A stretch of DNA of 64,000 bases from Datura wrightii (GCA_035772735.1 JASDFA010000010.1:96616001-96680000), one strand, 5' to 3'. Shown: positions 47,586-59,542, counted from the first letter of the stretch. Made by a program: numbers and translations. The notes: generated by a model not told the origin, from the sequence alone.

Positions 47586-47735
47586 ATTGTAGTTTGCTTT
47601 AGTCCTTTGGTGAGACTCCTGTGTTCTCCATGATACTCACAATATATACCGAGGGTTTGCTTCAATGATACACTTTTCAGTCCTTTATGATACCCACATG
47701 AGATATATCATATACTGATAGAGTATCATAAAATG
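47578..47735. repeat. Palindromic tandem array, piece 4
   Basis: Decayed units (GTTTGCTTTAGTCCTTTGGTGAGACTCC, in parts; CCATGATAC; ATATACTGATAGAGTATCAT). The array fades out into A-rich DNA. Confidence 0.75.
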
Positions 47736-48190
47736 GATAAAAGAATTGAAAAAAAAAAATAAACAAAAAAGAAGCTACCAAGAAAAAATAGAAATAAAAA
47801 AGGAGCTAACAGGAGAAATAAAAAAAGACAACAAAAAAGAACATAGTCTAATCAAGAGAATAGTTAGTTCATTTTTTTTATTTTTTAAAAAAATATAAAA
47901 ATATAGAAAGGGAAAAAAATAAAAAAAAGATAAGATAACAGAAAAAAAAGAATTAAGAGAATAAAAAGATAAAATAAAGAAAATAAAAAATAAGGACACA
48001 AATAATAAAAACACTATCAAATAATACCTCTAATAAAGGATAAAAGTAGCCAAAAAGATAAAAAATAATAAATGAGAAAAGGAAAAAATAATAAATAAAA
48101 GAGCAAAAACAATAAATAAAAGGATAAAAGCAATAAATTGAAGGGCAAAATAATAAATGAAAAGACAAAACAAAAAAAGAGAAATGGGAG
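47736..48190. repeat. A-rich low-complexity tract with short tandem repeats
   Basis: Very A-rich plus strand. From about 48060 to 48180 a roughly 18-20-bp unit around AATAAATAAAAGGACAAAA repeats imperfectly. The long Phe/Tyr-rich minus-strand open frames here are a composition artefact. Confidence 0.8.
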
Positions 48191-49023
48191 CACTGTCTAG
48201 TGTGCAACAAAGTAAGAGTGCATTTTGGGTAAATATTTTTCCCCAAATAGATATTAATGAAATTAGTATGAAAAGGGGTAAATTAGTGTAATTAGCTTAC
48301 TATTATGGAGTATGTTATTTGGGTCATTCACAATATGTATGTATTTTTTCTATAAGAGGTAGGAATCTTCTTAATGGTATAAGACTTTTTTAGAAAAATC
48401 ATGATTTTAGCTTAAGGATCGCAATATAACACTATATTAAGAGTGTGTTTGAACTCTTTAGTCCATAAATTGACATTTAGCTGATAGTTCGATGAAATGA
48501 GTGTGTAGATGACTAAGGAAAAACATGAGGTTCAATTTACTATATTTATCATACCAGTTTTTCTTGGAAGTATACACACACAAAAAGAAGCTTAGCTCTA
48601 AGTTTCAGTGGCTAAAAGTAATTTGTTTTATGGGGTGATCAAAAGGAGACTCGTGGATCGAAGTAATAATCCAGGCAAAACTTAATTTTAGAAGAAAAAT
48701 TATTGGGTGTGCCCTCTGCTAATGATTAGCAAATTATATATTGAGTGCAAAAATATTGTTATGATGTTAAATTTTTGAAAAGAATTAATTCAAAATAAAT
48801 AATATTATATCATATTAAAATATCTTTAAAGTGAATTAATTTAGACTTAAGTTTTAATTATGATAGTATGGAAGATTAATGAATTATGTAACAACTAAAT
48901 TACTTCGTGACATGATAGACAAAGACAATCAATGCTTTTGTGTTACGAGGAAAGGGTTCATCAAGTACTTCATAGATATCTCCTATAAATTTGTTGTTAT
49001 TAGCAACCGATTCACAAGCTCTC
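48191..49023. other. AT-rich DNA without recognised gene
   Basis: No coding region, terminus or repeat that I recognise. Short open frames (for example 48879-49061) have no familiar motif. Confidence 0.5.
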
Positions 49024-50400
49024 TATCACGCCCCACCTTGGGAGGTATTGATGGCACCTAATTCCATACTAGGACTTGGGCTGACCTGGCTGGGCATATG
49101 CACCTCTGGTGCCTGCTAGTAACTCAAAATCAAGAAAACAAACTGTTATATCTCAGCTGTAAATACAGTCTCGGGCTGACAAGGCCACATAGTAACTTGT
49201 AATAGAAAACAAATAACCCAATCAACATAACAATAAAGGGATTCTATGCGAGACGACAAGACCATCATGCTATCTAGTTATAACATAAGGTAAAAAAGGC
49301 ATCATATTCATACTATAGTCGACAAGGCTGCAAACTAACTAGCTAAACTAGGACCACCCAACCAACACGCAAAATATACATATATAGGCCCCACACGGCC
49401 AACAACAATCAACTAACTGAGAATTATAGTCTGCAAGTCTCTAAGAGTGAAAATATTAGTCGGGATAGGGCCTAGGCCTACCCAAATGCTTTACAAATAA
49501 AAGACAGGTAAACCTCTACAACCTGGCAACTCCAAATGAAAGGAGTTGGCCAATTTCCTGGCTCTGAATATCTGTTAGAAAGTCCCGAAACCTATCCATC
49601 TAAACCTGCAGGCAAGTATGCAGTGCCCCATGCGTGGGCGTCAGTACAATATGTACCGAATATGTAAGGCAATGATAGAAGCTGATAAAAAAATTAAAAG
49701 TAATCAGCAAGAAAGGTAGAAGTTAACTTGTAAGCTCTCTTGTCCTTAACCTGCATTTAGTAAATCACTATTTGAATATGAGCTGAAGCTGTACGACTAT
49801 ACATTCATAAGTTATAGCTAGCAAGCAAGTATCCACACAAGAACCTAACTTGGCCCTCAAAATACTGAAAGGTACAATTAACATAGAGATAACCTACCTG
49901 GGTCATCATAAGCCCCGACAGGCGCCAATCAGTCTATATACCCCAATTAGTACCCCAGAGGCCCTGCAAGTAACTGTAACTGAACATACCTGGTCTCTTG
50001 AGAGTATACCAGAGCCTTATGGGTTCCTGCAATTGTGTTTGAGCCATCTGGGCTCCTATAACTGTATCTAAGCCATCTGGGCTCCTATAACTAAGTTCGG
50101 GCCTTTTCGCTCCTATGACTATACCCCGAGCACACGAGGCTCTACGAAGGGTCTGTAATGCCGCTACAGCGTAGAAGAAGTCCATAAGTGAATACACTTC
50201 AATATGTCCCCCTAGACTCTACTTTAGTCCTTAAGACAATATATGGCTCTGTAAGTAATTCAGTAGCTCCATAAGCAATACAGCATTATAGCTTCGTAAG
50301 CAGTCTATAGCTCCGTAAGCATTACCAGCATCATAGCTCAATAAACAGTTTATAGCTCCGTAAGCATTTTATACATCTAGAAGCCTCTTAGCTGATTGTG
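49024..50400 (-). repeat. Element G: diverged chromovirus LTR remnant
   Basis: The left border TATCACGCCCCACCTTGG matches the LTR 3' end of the A/B/E/F family (with TA for TG, as at the LTR end in F), and blocks such as GGCCCCACACGGCCAACA and GCGTCAGTAC align with the B LTR in order. No primer site or coding region adjoins the border, so it is a solo or truncated LTR. Its right part has two sets of short repeats: GAGCCATCTGGGCTCCTATA (50040-50110) and TAGCTCCGTAAGCA (50220-50370). The 5' border of the LTR is not found. Confidence 0.7.
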
Positions 50401-51072
50401 GCAAGAGGTAGTAGGAAACACGATCTACCCATCTAGGGACACTATGTTACAATCTACAAATCTAGTCATTCAAAAGGCGTATCTGGCCCCTCAAGCCTAA
50501 CGCGACAGCTACTCTCTCCTAGAATAGTCTATATAGATGCCAACAGGTACACCACATATGCCTAAAATTGACCAAAGGTCCTGGCAGCGAATACAGTCTC
50601 CATCGACCTAGACGGAAAGGACGAGGTCTAGGTGACCTAAGCGACAGTCTAAAGGTCATGCTAGGCAAGGATAGCTCACAAGCAAACGGTAAGATCGCAG
50701 GCGACCAATTATTTAATTCCTTCATTTAAAACAACTATAGGGCTGCTACTAATCGGACATGCTCTTAAGTAGTCAGCCCTAACTTCCCACAGGAACCTCA
50801 CTATAATCCTTAGCCTGAAGGTAATGCTATGATACTATGGTTCTATTCCCCTTAGACATTAACTTGGTCTGTCCAAATTTTATATGGCTCCTCTGGGCAA
50901 TTCATAGACTCATACGCAGGTATATCTGGACTTAATCACTCGCGCAACCTGTACATGGGACTCTGTAAGAGTAGGCTGGGGCGTTGGCCCCACATCTAAC
51001 TACTAATAAGATTCCCTCCTTAAGATATAAACTAGTCTATCAGACTTGTAACAACTAAGATGGTTTCCTGGG
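50401..51072. other. Unassigned stretch between LTR remnant G and element H
   Basis: May be the rest of the G LTR, but I cannot align it to the U3 part of related LTRs. No supported gene. Confidence 0.4.
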
Positions 51073-52724
51073 TGATAATGCTCAAACCACACTTCCAAAT
51101 GAAGTATGAAGTGGACGTTGTCAATACAAAACCCAACTAGAGGTTGGGGTTGATCCCACAGGGAATATGAAAGATCTAGATTACCATTAGTACATGAACT
51201 TGTATGGTAATTACTTCACAAAGGGGGGATTCTAATAAAGAGTAATAATAGAAATAAATAGCACTCAAGATTATATTTGTGAATCAATAATTAAAAGATA
51301 ACTAGGGTTTGAGTTCCCCATGGGTTCATAACAGCTTTAGGTATACACTCGTGATCTTTACCAACACTTACTTGCAGAACTTGATAACTTAGATTCATTC
51401 AAACGATTGACCAATCCCTATTGAATATCCTCAATTACTCGACCAAGTCTCATGAGTTTTGTGAACTAACCGTTATCACTAAGTTCCAAATATAACTATC
51501 CTGCGACAACAGCTCAAGTTAATACAATGATCATCAAGATCAAGGCTCCGTTATAATTCTCTTTTCCTAATTTCTACCTCTTCGATCAAAGCAAGTAAAC
51601 AATTCAGGCACTTCCTAACATTGTACACCGTTAAGAATCATTAGAGTTGAATAGAATACAATATAAGTATTTAGTATTGGTTTTAGACTCACTTTGTGCA
51701 ACCCTAACTAGTTAATCCACCATGGGTCCCACAATCCTAGCTATGGAGGTTTTAGCCTCTCATAGTTGCAAGGTTTTGATTTGTGTTCATGATTGAAAAC
51801 ATATAACAATACTTACAAATATGATTGAGAAAAAAACAATTCCTTCAATTAAACAACGAAATCTTGAATAACAAGTAGCAAGAACAAGATGAATTCAAGA
51901 AAAGGTTGATCACACTGTTGAACCAACTCAATTCTCTTTTCCAATGATGTAAAATTGGCTACTACAATGTTTTCCTACTAGAATTATGTCTATTCGTTGT
52001 CCTCTATTCGTCGTCCTCCTCGTCACCCTCTCTTAAAAATAAAACATAAAAACTATTTACAGAGACACAAGAATCCTTTTCCTAAACCAACAGGACTGCT
52101 TTCTATATCTGTTGTCGACCTCTTCACAGGTCCACCTACAACTCGTAGGGGCTTCTCATGGATCGTAACATCCACTCGTGGCTTGGAGTGTTTGCTGAAT
52201 TTTGGCTAAGTGTTGGGTCAAGGTACGATTCATACCATCATGCTACGACTCGTACATTGACACTCGTGGCTTGATCCTGATCTTTTGAACTTTTTCTGAC
52301 CTTCACCACGACCGGTATGGTATGACTCGTACCTTCATCACACGGTTCGTAAGGTGCTCTCGTACTGAGAATCATCCTTCTGTGCAATTCTTATGGATTT
52401 CATCACGACTAGCTTACCACGACTTGTACCACCATGGTACGATCCGTGACAAGTCTCATAAGTTCAGTCTTCCAGATTAAATTGTCAGCTTTTGATCAAG
52501 GCCCTCAGTACGACTTGTAGGTCCATCCTACGGATCGTACTGTAGTCTGCACTTTTTTCCCTGTTTTGCACACTTTTAGCTTCCTTTTGCAATTTATTAT
52601 TCCAACACCCATTTATCCTAAAATAAAATGAAAAGTGCCTCATATCCACATAAATACACCTAATTTCATGCTATTTTCTTAGTTGTGAGCATCAATAGTG
52701 TTGTAAAGTCATAGCACATCAACA
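51073..52724 (-). repeat. Element H 3' LTR
   Basis: Plus-strand borders TGATAATGCTCAAACC and GCACATCAACA. On the minus strand it would start TGTTGATGTGC after the purine-rich AAGTTGAGAG. The right border is less certain; an alternative is the GAGCATCA at 52694. Contains CGACTCGTA-like motifs between about 52130 and 52560. Confidence 0.7.
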
Positions 52725-54240
52725 CTCTCAACTTAAGACTTTTGCATGTCCTCAGGCAAAAACAAAGAAAAACTAAACACAACGCTCAACTAGAAAATAA
52801 ACTTAAGATACTATAGCCAAAACTCAAACAAATTTGTACGCTCTATATACAAACTCTATTGACCCTTCCTCTTGAAACATCATCAGCTAATGTACTGCAA
52901 GCAACCTCAAAATATCATATTCAGGGATCAAGACATCATCTAGCTATCAACTAGCAATAAAGTCATCACCTATGTGTTTCACACAAACCAATGGTAAAAG
53001 CAAACATAATCCATGTATCCTCAAAAAAAATAAAGTCCCCACTGTAGTATGAAGTATCAACTGAAACATGGGACTAGGCAAATGAAGCACTCACTCTCTC
53101 AAAGAACTGCAAGTATTATGCATTAGATACCATAGGCTTGCCCTTATTTTCTCTGCTTCGGTGTGCTAGATGGTCAAACTAAGATCACTGTAGGACTTGA
53201 TATGGATGGTAATGTAGGCTTAGGACTGGACATGATAAAAATAAAAGATTTTATTAGTGACTATCTCTTCCTTGGCACTACATTCATTGGCTACACTATT
53301 CTCCTATTTCACCCTTCATTCTTCTCCTTTTCTTCCCTTTTTACCATTTTATGAATATTTGCATGGGTGAGGTGATTTTTCACATTTTTCAACACTTTCA
53401 AGCTATTTTGAATTTCTCTTTTTTTGCAATATTCTCAAATTTTCAGCTTTTTACTTTTTCACCTCACCACACCTTATTTTTCACCATTTTTTCTTCTTTT
53501 TCTTTTCTTTCCTTTTCTCCTGCTCCCACCATTTATGCACCCCTACTTTATCCACCCTCAACTTAAGCATTTTCCTTATGTTGAGGTTCACAATATTCAA
53601 AGAAGGACCAGGGCCAAATAGGTTCATTATAAACAATTGGTACGGTTCGCTGTTAAATCAAAGAAATATGGTCAATTTAGGCTCAAACTTGGGATCAAGG
53701 GATTCATGACACTTTGGTAGGGAAATATAAACAAAAAGTGAGCTAACACAAAAATGGCCTATGATCATCTCCTACCAACCATCCTCAACCTATGCAGAGA
53801 CCAACTAAGCAAGTTCTAGATCTTCAACAACATACCGCAACAAATACTAAGACCTCACTCACACATGGTACATGAACTATTTTTACTTTACCTGTCTGGT
53901 TCATACATGGCTTAACAAGACTAGCACTATCAATAACTAAATGACATAAAATGATCCACATAAATCATGCATTATTGTCACAAATACATAGCAAAAATTT
54001 TTAAACAGGGTCAATTTCTTCAAAAACAACAAAAGTAGTGCATATTCACTGGCTGAGTATTCTTAAGTTACTTTCTAATTAAACAAAAATCACAACTAAA
54101 AACAAAAAAGATACTAACACATGCCAGTTCTACTAGATCGCATGTCTGAAGGAGAAGAAACACGGTAAGAAAAACCCTCAGGAGAACCAAAAATATCCCA
54201 AAAATACAAGTACACCCCCCCCCCTTTTTAAATAATGAGC
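52725..54240 (-). other. Element H untranslated region between env-position ORF and 3' LTR
   Basis: About 1.5 kb without a supported gene. Pyrimidine-rich on the plus strand around 53290-53560 (purine-rich on the element's sense strand). A run of nine C at 54216-54224 followed by T gives a purine tract (AAAAAGGGGGGGGG) on the sense strand, possibly a second plus-strand priming site. Confidence 0.55.
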
Positions 54241-54297
54241 TTCATCACCGAAGCGCAAAATATAAGCTTGAAAGGAAAAGGACATACTTGTGGCTAC

Positions 54298-56372
54298 TCA
54301 GACTTCGCCTCTGTCATCTCGCGAAGGTGGTACCTCCGCGGTAGTAATGGAACTAGCGGTGGCCGGCGCACTCAATGGTGTAACAATTGGGGTAGTGGTA
54401 CCCCCCTTAGTGACTGTAGCCATTTGAACGGCCTCTGTGGAAACCGAGGCTGAACGTGGCTCACCTGAAAGGTCATGGCCACTAGCAAGCTCGGGCTGAG
54501 CTGTGGTAGAGCTTCCTGCTCCTCTAACTCTCTCATGCAGCCCAGTCATATGATCCTCATGAGCTCGCATGCTCTCTGTTTTAGCCCGCTTGCGCTCTTT
54601 ATTCTCCTTCTTTCTCTTCTTTTTCACACTCTCGTCACCAGCATCATCTACAGCTCTCTTTTTACCTTTATCACCGCCTCCAGCTGGCCCCCAGTATGCT
54701 GCCAAGTCAATATCCTCCTCAAGCTCTACATCCAGGTCCGGAAGAGTGGGGGATGCTATAACAGCAGGTTGCCGCAAAGATAACTCAACCACTTCGCTCC
54801 AAAGATCCCCCAACTCCGCATGGATACTGCCAGTGTTTGACTGCTCCCCCATCCTCAAGTTAAATCTGCTCTCAAAACTATCCAGACAGGCATGAAGGGC
54901 TTGAGCTACTACATCTATCTTGAATTTGACCCATGGCTTTACATTCTCCATCATTGCCTAAATTTTGCGCTCGGCCATGGTCAATCTCTTTGCCAGCTTC
55001 TGGAGGAAATCTTGCGGTACCAAGTTGTACCCTGCTGGAGTCTGCACTGGGCAGCGGTGTAGCTGAGGTGCCGGGAGCTGACTCTAAATGACCGACATCT
55101 ATAGTCGGTGTCTCTCTGTGCTCCTGGGTACTGGGGACATTCACCTGTACGTTCCTTGCTGGCTGAGCTGCTGGGATGGTTGTGGGCATTCTAGATCTGC
55201 TTATCGAGTTCAGCAATCCTTTGGCCTCCGATCAATCTCTCATTACCCCGTTGTACTCTCGCCTCCCTGCACAAACTGTATACAAGGCTTTGGAATGGAA
55301 TAGTAGTGCTTACTTCCACTGCCCTATCTCGTATCTCAGTAGCTATGATCCTCGGGATGTTAAGAGGGTAGCGGGACATGAGGCATGCCACCAACGCCGC
55401 TCTATCAACACTCAGTGTGTTATCATTGACTATGGGCGCTAATCGATGTCTCACCAATGTCCAGCAGGCCTTTGCGATGAAATTCAATGAATTCTTTGTC
55501 ACCTGCTTGCCACCTACCACCCACTCAGCCTCGTCCTTGTTCTCAGCTATCACCTCTACCAGCCATTGCAGCCGCCTCTAGCGCTCACCCCTGCTCAGAC
55601 TCCTAATCTGCTTCATTGCCTCCACCCAGTAATCATACTCAAGTGTTAACCTTATTGATCTGAACTGAGGTCCATTTAACATCCATGCAATAGTCCGGTC
55701 GGATACATCAAATACTCGCCCTCGGACTATAACACTCTCCAAGCAAGGCTGATCCTTTATCTTTTGCCCCTCCCTTGCTTTCTCCTCCATTGTGGCCAAG
55801 TAGTTGGAGTAGAACTCCTTGACGATCTCCTCTGTGTATTGTGAAGGGGTCTTGTCCATCCAATCTAACCCATAGAAGCTAAAAATATGCTTCATCTCCT
55901 CAACTTCATTCAAGGAATTAGTGAGGATCCGCGGTTCTTCTTGTATGCTTCTCTTTGGTTTATTCTTGGCGGTGAGAGCTAAACCTTGTTCATATATCTC
56001 TTTAGCACCCGGCACTCTCCACTGCATTGTTATGTTCTCTCTGGCAGGGGTTTCCTCCTCCACTGCTTCCTCACTTCTTTCTGCATCATCATGGGTCCCT
56101 TCTGACCCTTCCTCAGTGTTGGAATCGGTTCCCGGCCTTTGTTGTTCCTCTCTAGCTCCTTCTTCAGACTGGGGAGCTTGAGCGAATATGGCTATGGTTG
56201 CTTCGTCTTGGGCCTTTGCTCTTTCCCTAGTGGTTCTTGTTCCATCTGTGTCAGGTGTCCACTTGATAATCCTCAAGTGAACCACTAGGTGGATCTCTAG
56301 CATGATCCGACTCTGAGCCGGTTGTTTCCATCTATCAATTGCCTGCGGGCTTGTGTTTTGTCTGCCCTGCAT
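54298..56372 (-). pseudogene. Element H ORF in env position (plant transposon protein family)
   Basis: Large ORF after gag-pro, of a type often labelled putative plant transposon protein in Athila/Tat elements; its function is unknown. The N-terminal part (56372-55578) has an acidic Glu-rich stretch (EEGSEGTHDDAERSEEAVEE) and a conserved block with FYSNYLATMEEKAREG and VIVRGRVFDVSD. After one TAG at 55578 the same frame continues to 55191 with VVGGKQVTKNSLNFIAKACW and LSVDRAALVACLMSRYPLNI. Two frame changes then lead into a C-terminal part (54954-54298) with a strongly basic run KKKRKKENKERKRAK, which looks like a nuclear localisation signal. No signal peptide, membrane segment or envelope motif is visible. 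Confidence 0.7.
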
Positions 56373-57602
56373 TGGTATGTCATTGTACCTAGTGAAAAAG
56401 AGGTTAGCATTCCATTATTGAAAAATAAAAATCAGATAGAAGAAATTCAATATCTCATCACGGGTCCTCAATAGGAGTCGTACCTCGAAGGTACTACTCG
56501 TGAGAAGCCCTGATGGTTCCCCACGACTCGCAGGTACGACTCGTATCATGAAGGTATGATCCGTACCTTGAGTCGTCTGATGAAGTCCCATTTTGCACAA
56601 ATTCTAATTTTCATCGCGACTCGTGGTACGAACTGTAGGTCAATTCCACTAGTCGTAGGATGGGCATCCAAATCGATTTTTCAAGATAAGTGGTACGAGC
56701 ACTCAGTACGATTCATAGTGTCAACCTACGACCCGTGCTGTGCTACATACCCTATTTCAGCCCAGTTTTAAGATTCTTTTTGATCAGTGCATAGGTATTT
56801 GTTTTGCACATTTTTGGGTACTCAAATTTCCCCCAGGTCTAGCATTAGGTACCCTTCCTTTTTACCCCACTTAATCCTTCCTTACCCGTAACTCCCTCTA
56901 GGTGTTCTAGGGCCAAAATTCAATCAATTTCTAGTGGATTTTCGGTCGACTTAGAGTTGTTCGCTCATACCTATTGATTTTCAAGCATACTCAGTGAGTC
57001 TTATGAGTTTTCGATTCCCTCAAGTTCATTTTCAAGCATTAAGAAGTTAGAATGTAAACCACTTACTTGATTCACGATTCATAGGTTGGAAATCAAATCT
57101 GAGGGCTTTGCACACTCAGCTGAAGCACAAATCTCTAGCTTAATTTCTTAATGTTTGGAAGCTACGGGTGTTGGGAAGAAAGTTCTCAAGTCTTAGGTTT
57201 TGGGGTTTTGAGGTGTTAGCAAGGGAAGATGGTTGATATTAAAGTTTAAGTGGGTGGGGGTCAATTTAAAATTTTGGGTCGAATCAGGTCAATTTAACCC
57301 ATCACGACTCGTAGTACGAGTCGTAGGAGCAATCTATGACTCATCCCTGGCCCGTAATGAATTTAGTTACAGAGGACTTACCTGGTGAACTACGAGAGCA
57401 TCTTACGACTTGTACCATCGAGGTACAAATCGTAGGATGAGTCACAGGTCAGACTTTGCTTAGAATTTTCTCTACTTTTCACCACCATTGCTACCACGAC
57501 TCGTAGGACCTCACCACGAGTCGTATTGAGATCCTGTAGCAGCAGATTTTTTAGCCACCCGTTTTTGTTTCCCTGCACACTGAGCATAGATTAGATCAAT
57601 AA
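56373..57602 (-). other. Element H spacer with palindromic motif clusters
   Basis: The place where pol should lie. No RT or integrase motif is seen. Two clusters of palindromic motifs related to TACGACTCGTA occur at about 56460-56730 and 57300-57535. Otherwise plain AT-rich DNA. Confidence 0.55.
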
Positions 57603-57772
57603 CTTGGGTTGCCTCCTAAGAAGCACTTGATTTAACATTGCGGCACGACGCAGTTAGTCTGGTTACTCAGATTTCACCAAACCACCACTTGGATTGCCTC
57701 CCAAGAAGCGCATGATTTAACGTCATGGCACGACGCAAGTCTCTTGACTACTCAGAATTCTTCAAGTGACTC
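57603..57772. repeat. 85-bp tandem duplication next to protease
   Basis: Two diverged copies, each starting CTTGG(G/A)TTGCCTCC(T/C)AAGAAGC and continuing GATTTAAC then GGCACGACGCA. Period 85 bp. The second copy overlaps the end of the protease frame. Confidence 0.8.
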
Positions 57773-58262
57773 ATACTCATCCTCAAGTGTTGAGATCACA
57801 CTAAATTCCTTTGGTTTCTTCATAGTCCGATAGATGTTGAAAGTGACCTCTTCTTTGTTTAGCCTGAATTTTAACAGGCCCACTTCCACATCCACTAGAG
57901 CTCTCCCAGTAGTGAGGAATGGTCACCCCAGAATGATGGGGACCTCATAATCGACCTCGCAATCCAAGATCACGAAATCCGCTGGGAATATAAACTTGTC
58001 AACCTTGACGAGAACATCAACTATGATGCCTACTGGTCTCTTTACTGTTCTGTCGGCCATCAGTAGCCACATGTTGGTTGGTGTGGGGGCTCCCAATCCT
58101 AGATTCTTGAAGACCTCCAAGGGCATTAGATTAATGCTAGCTCCCAGATCATAGAGTACCCTTGCGAACTTGACATTACCAATGGTGCAAGGAATCGTGG
58201 CACCTGGGTCTTCCTTTTTCTGAGCTAAGACCCTTGTTGCTATGGCACTGCAGTGATGGACA
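57752..58262 (-). pseudogene. Element H aspartic protease
   Basis: Retropepsin-like domain that would cut the polyprotein. Reads DLGASINLMPLEVFKNLGLG, then LLMADRTVKRPVG and FPADFVILDCEVDYEVPIIL, typical of Athila/Tat elements. The catalytic aspartate motif is DLGAS. A TGA replaces the expected Arg after IILG (CGA to TGA), and the frame then continues to a natural-looking stop at 57752. It follows gag in the usual order, but RT does not follow. Confidence 0.82.
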
Positions 58263-59542
58263 TTGTCAACCAGCTAATAGCTTACGAATCTTTTCTTTGT
58301 CAACAGGTCCTTCATGAATTTTGCATATCCCAGCATCTGCTCTAGTTCTTCGACCAACGATATGTTCACAGAAAGTTGTTTGAGAATTGAAAGAAATTTT
58401 TGGAACTTACCATTATCCGCCTTTTTCTTCATCCTTTGCGAGAATGGTGGTAGTGGTCTTGGGATAGCTTTTGCACTAGATTTGCCCCTTGATCCATGTG
58501 CATTTCTTCTCACTCCTAGGGGACTTTTGCAACCCATCATGTTGTTTCTCATCACTAATCTCTTCTTCCTCCATCACGCTCTCTTTCCTCTTTTCAACTT
58601 CAACAGGGAACCGGGGGTCAACTATGGTTTTACCACTCCTAGTCATCACTGCCATGCAATGACCATCATTCTTTGGATTCTGGACAGTGTTGCTACGGAG
58701 TGTACCCTTTTGTCTAGGGTTCATTGATGCCGACAGTTGCCCAAGTTGGTGTTTTATCTTCTTGATGGCGATGGAATGAGATTCCACTTTCAGAATTTCG
58801 GCCATCATACTCTCCAACTTTGATCGTCTAGCCTCCCCTTCTTGTGCATTAGGAGGCACATAGATTCCAGCCCGGTCGTTGCGATATCCATCATTCCTTC
58901 TCCATTCTCCCTCTCGCTCACGACCAAGACTCCTATCTCTGAACCCGTCCCTATTGTAGTTGTCTCTGTGTTGGTTCCGACCTTGATTTCCAAAACCTTG
59001 GCGCCAATTGTCTTGTCCAGATGCTTGGGCGTTGGCTCAGAAACCTGCCACCTAGCTATCTAGGAAGTTTTCCTCCTCCTCAGAATCAGAGTGATCTGCT
59101 CCATGCTCCCTTCCTTGTGTTCCCACTTCATTTACCCTTTTGGACCCTGCTCCTATGATATGCTTCGTCAGAAAATCCAATGATGTGCGAATGTGAGTCA
59201 CCTCCCTCGTATGCCAGGCCCTGTTTGTCTTTGTCATCCTGTCAAGGATAGTGGCTGCTTCCTCGTAGGTATGACTCATCAAGGCTCCACCTGCCACCAT
59301 GTCTGCTATAGCCTTGGTGCTATTATTAAGAGACCTGTTAAAGATTTCCAACAAATTGTCATTTGGGATTTTATGGTTCGGGCACTTAATCAACTTCTTT
59401 TTGAACCTCAACCAGGTCTCATGAAGTGCCTCCGTCTTAATCTGCCAGAAATTATCGATCTCATCTTTTAACTGTAACATCCTTGATGGGGGAAAGAATC
59501 TTTCCAAGAAGGCTTGTTTCAGCTCCCTCCAGTTGGTTATGG
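58263..59542 (-). pseudogene. Element H gag, interrupted by element F
   Basis: Capsid region from 59542 reads LKQAFLERFFPPSRMLQLKD, WLRFKKKLIKCPNHKIP and MVAGGALMSHTYEEA, the Athila/Tat gag pattern. Frame changes occur near 59045, 58860 and 58480. Later parts include MNPRQKGTLRSNTVQNPKND, HCMAVMTRSGKTI, IPRPLPPFSQRMKKKADNGK and MLGYAKFMKDLLTKKR, which in relatives form the linker to the protease. The gag N-terminus is beyond element F, outside the window. Confidence 0.82.

Larger units (their letters stand above)
51073..59542 (-). mobile_element. Element H: Athila/Tat-type retroelement without visible pol core
   Basis: Minus-strand element with 3' LTR, a long ORF in the env position, an aspartic protease and gag. 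RT, RNase H and integrase are not seen anywhere between protease and the downstream ORF (57752 to 56372), a gap of only 1.4 kb. Its gag is cut at 59542 by element F, and the 5' LTR lies outside the window. It appears non-autonomous. Confidence 0.82.

Noticed and set aside
47775..48246. Two minus-strand open frames rich in Phe, Ser and Ile that look like membrane proteins
   Set aside because: They come from the A-rich low-complexity tract; no homology and no codon structure.
53163..53621. Phe-rich plus-strand open frames
   Set aside because: Produced by the pyrimidine-rich 3' untranslated region of element H.
54475..54895. Plus-strand open frames opposite the env-position ORF of H
   Set aside because: Shadows of the minus-strand gene; their serine/leucine-rich content mirrors the basic run on the other strand.
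54298..56372. Calling the H downstream ORF a retroviral envelope gene
   Set aside because: No signal peptide, cleavage site or membrane segment; only the position resembles env.
57650..57750. Possible host gene exon next to the H protease
   Set aside because: The repeated TTGCCTCC block and its place in H mark it as element DNA.
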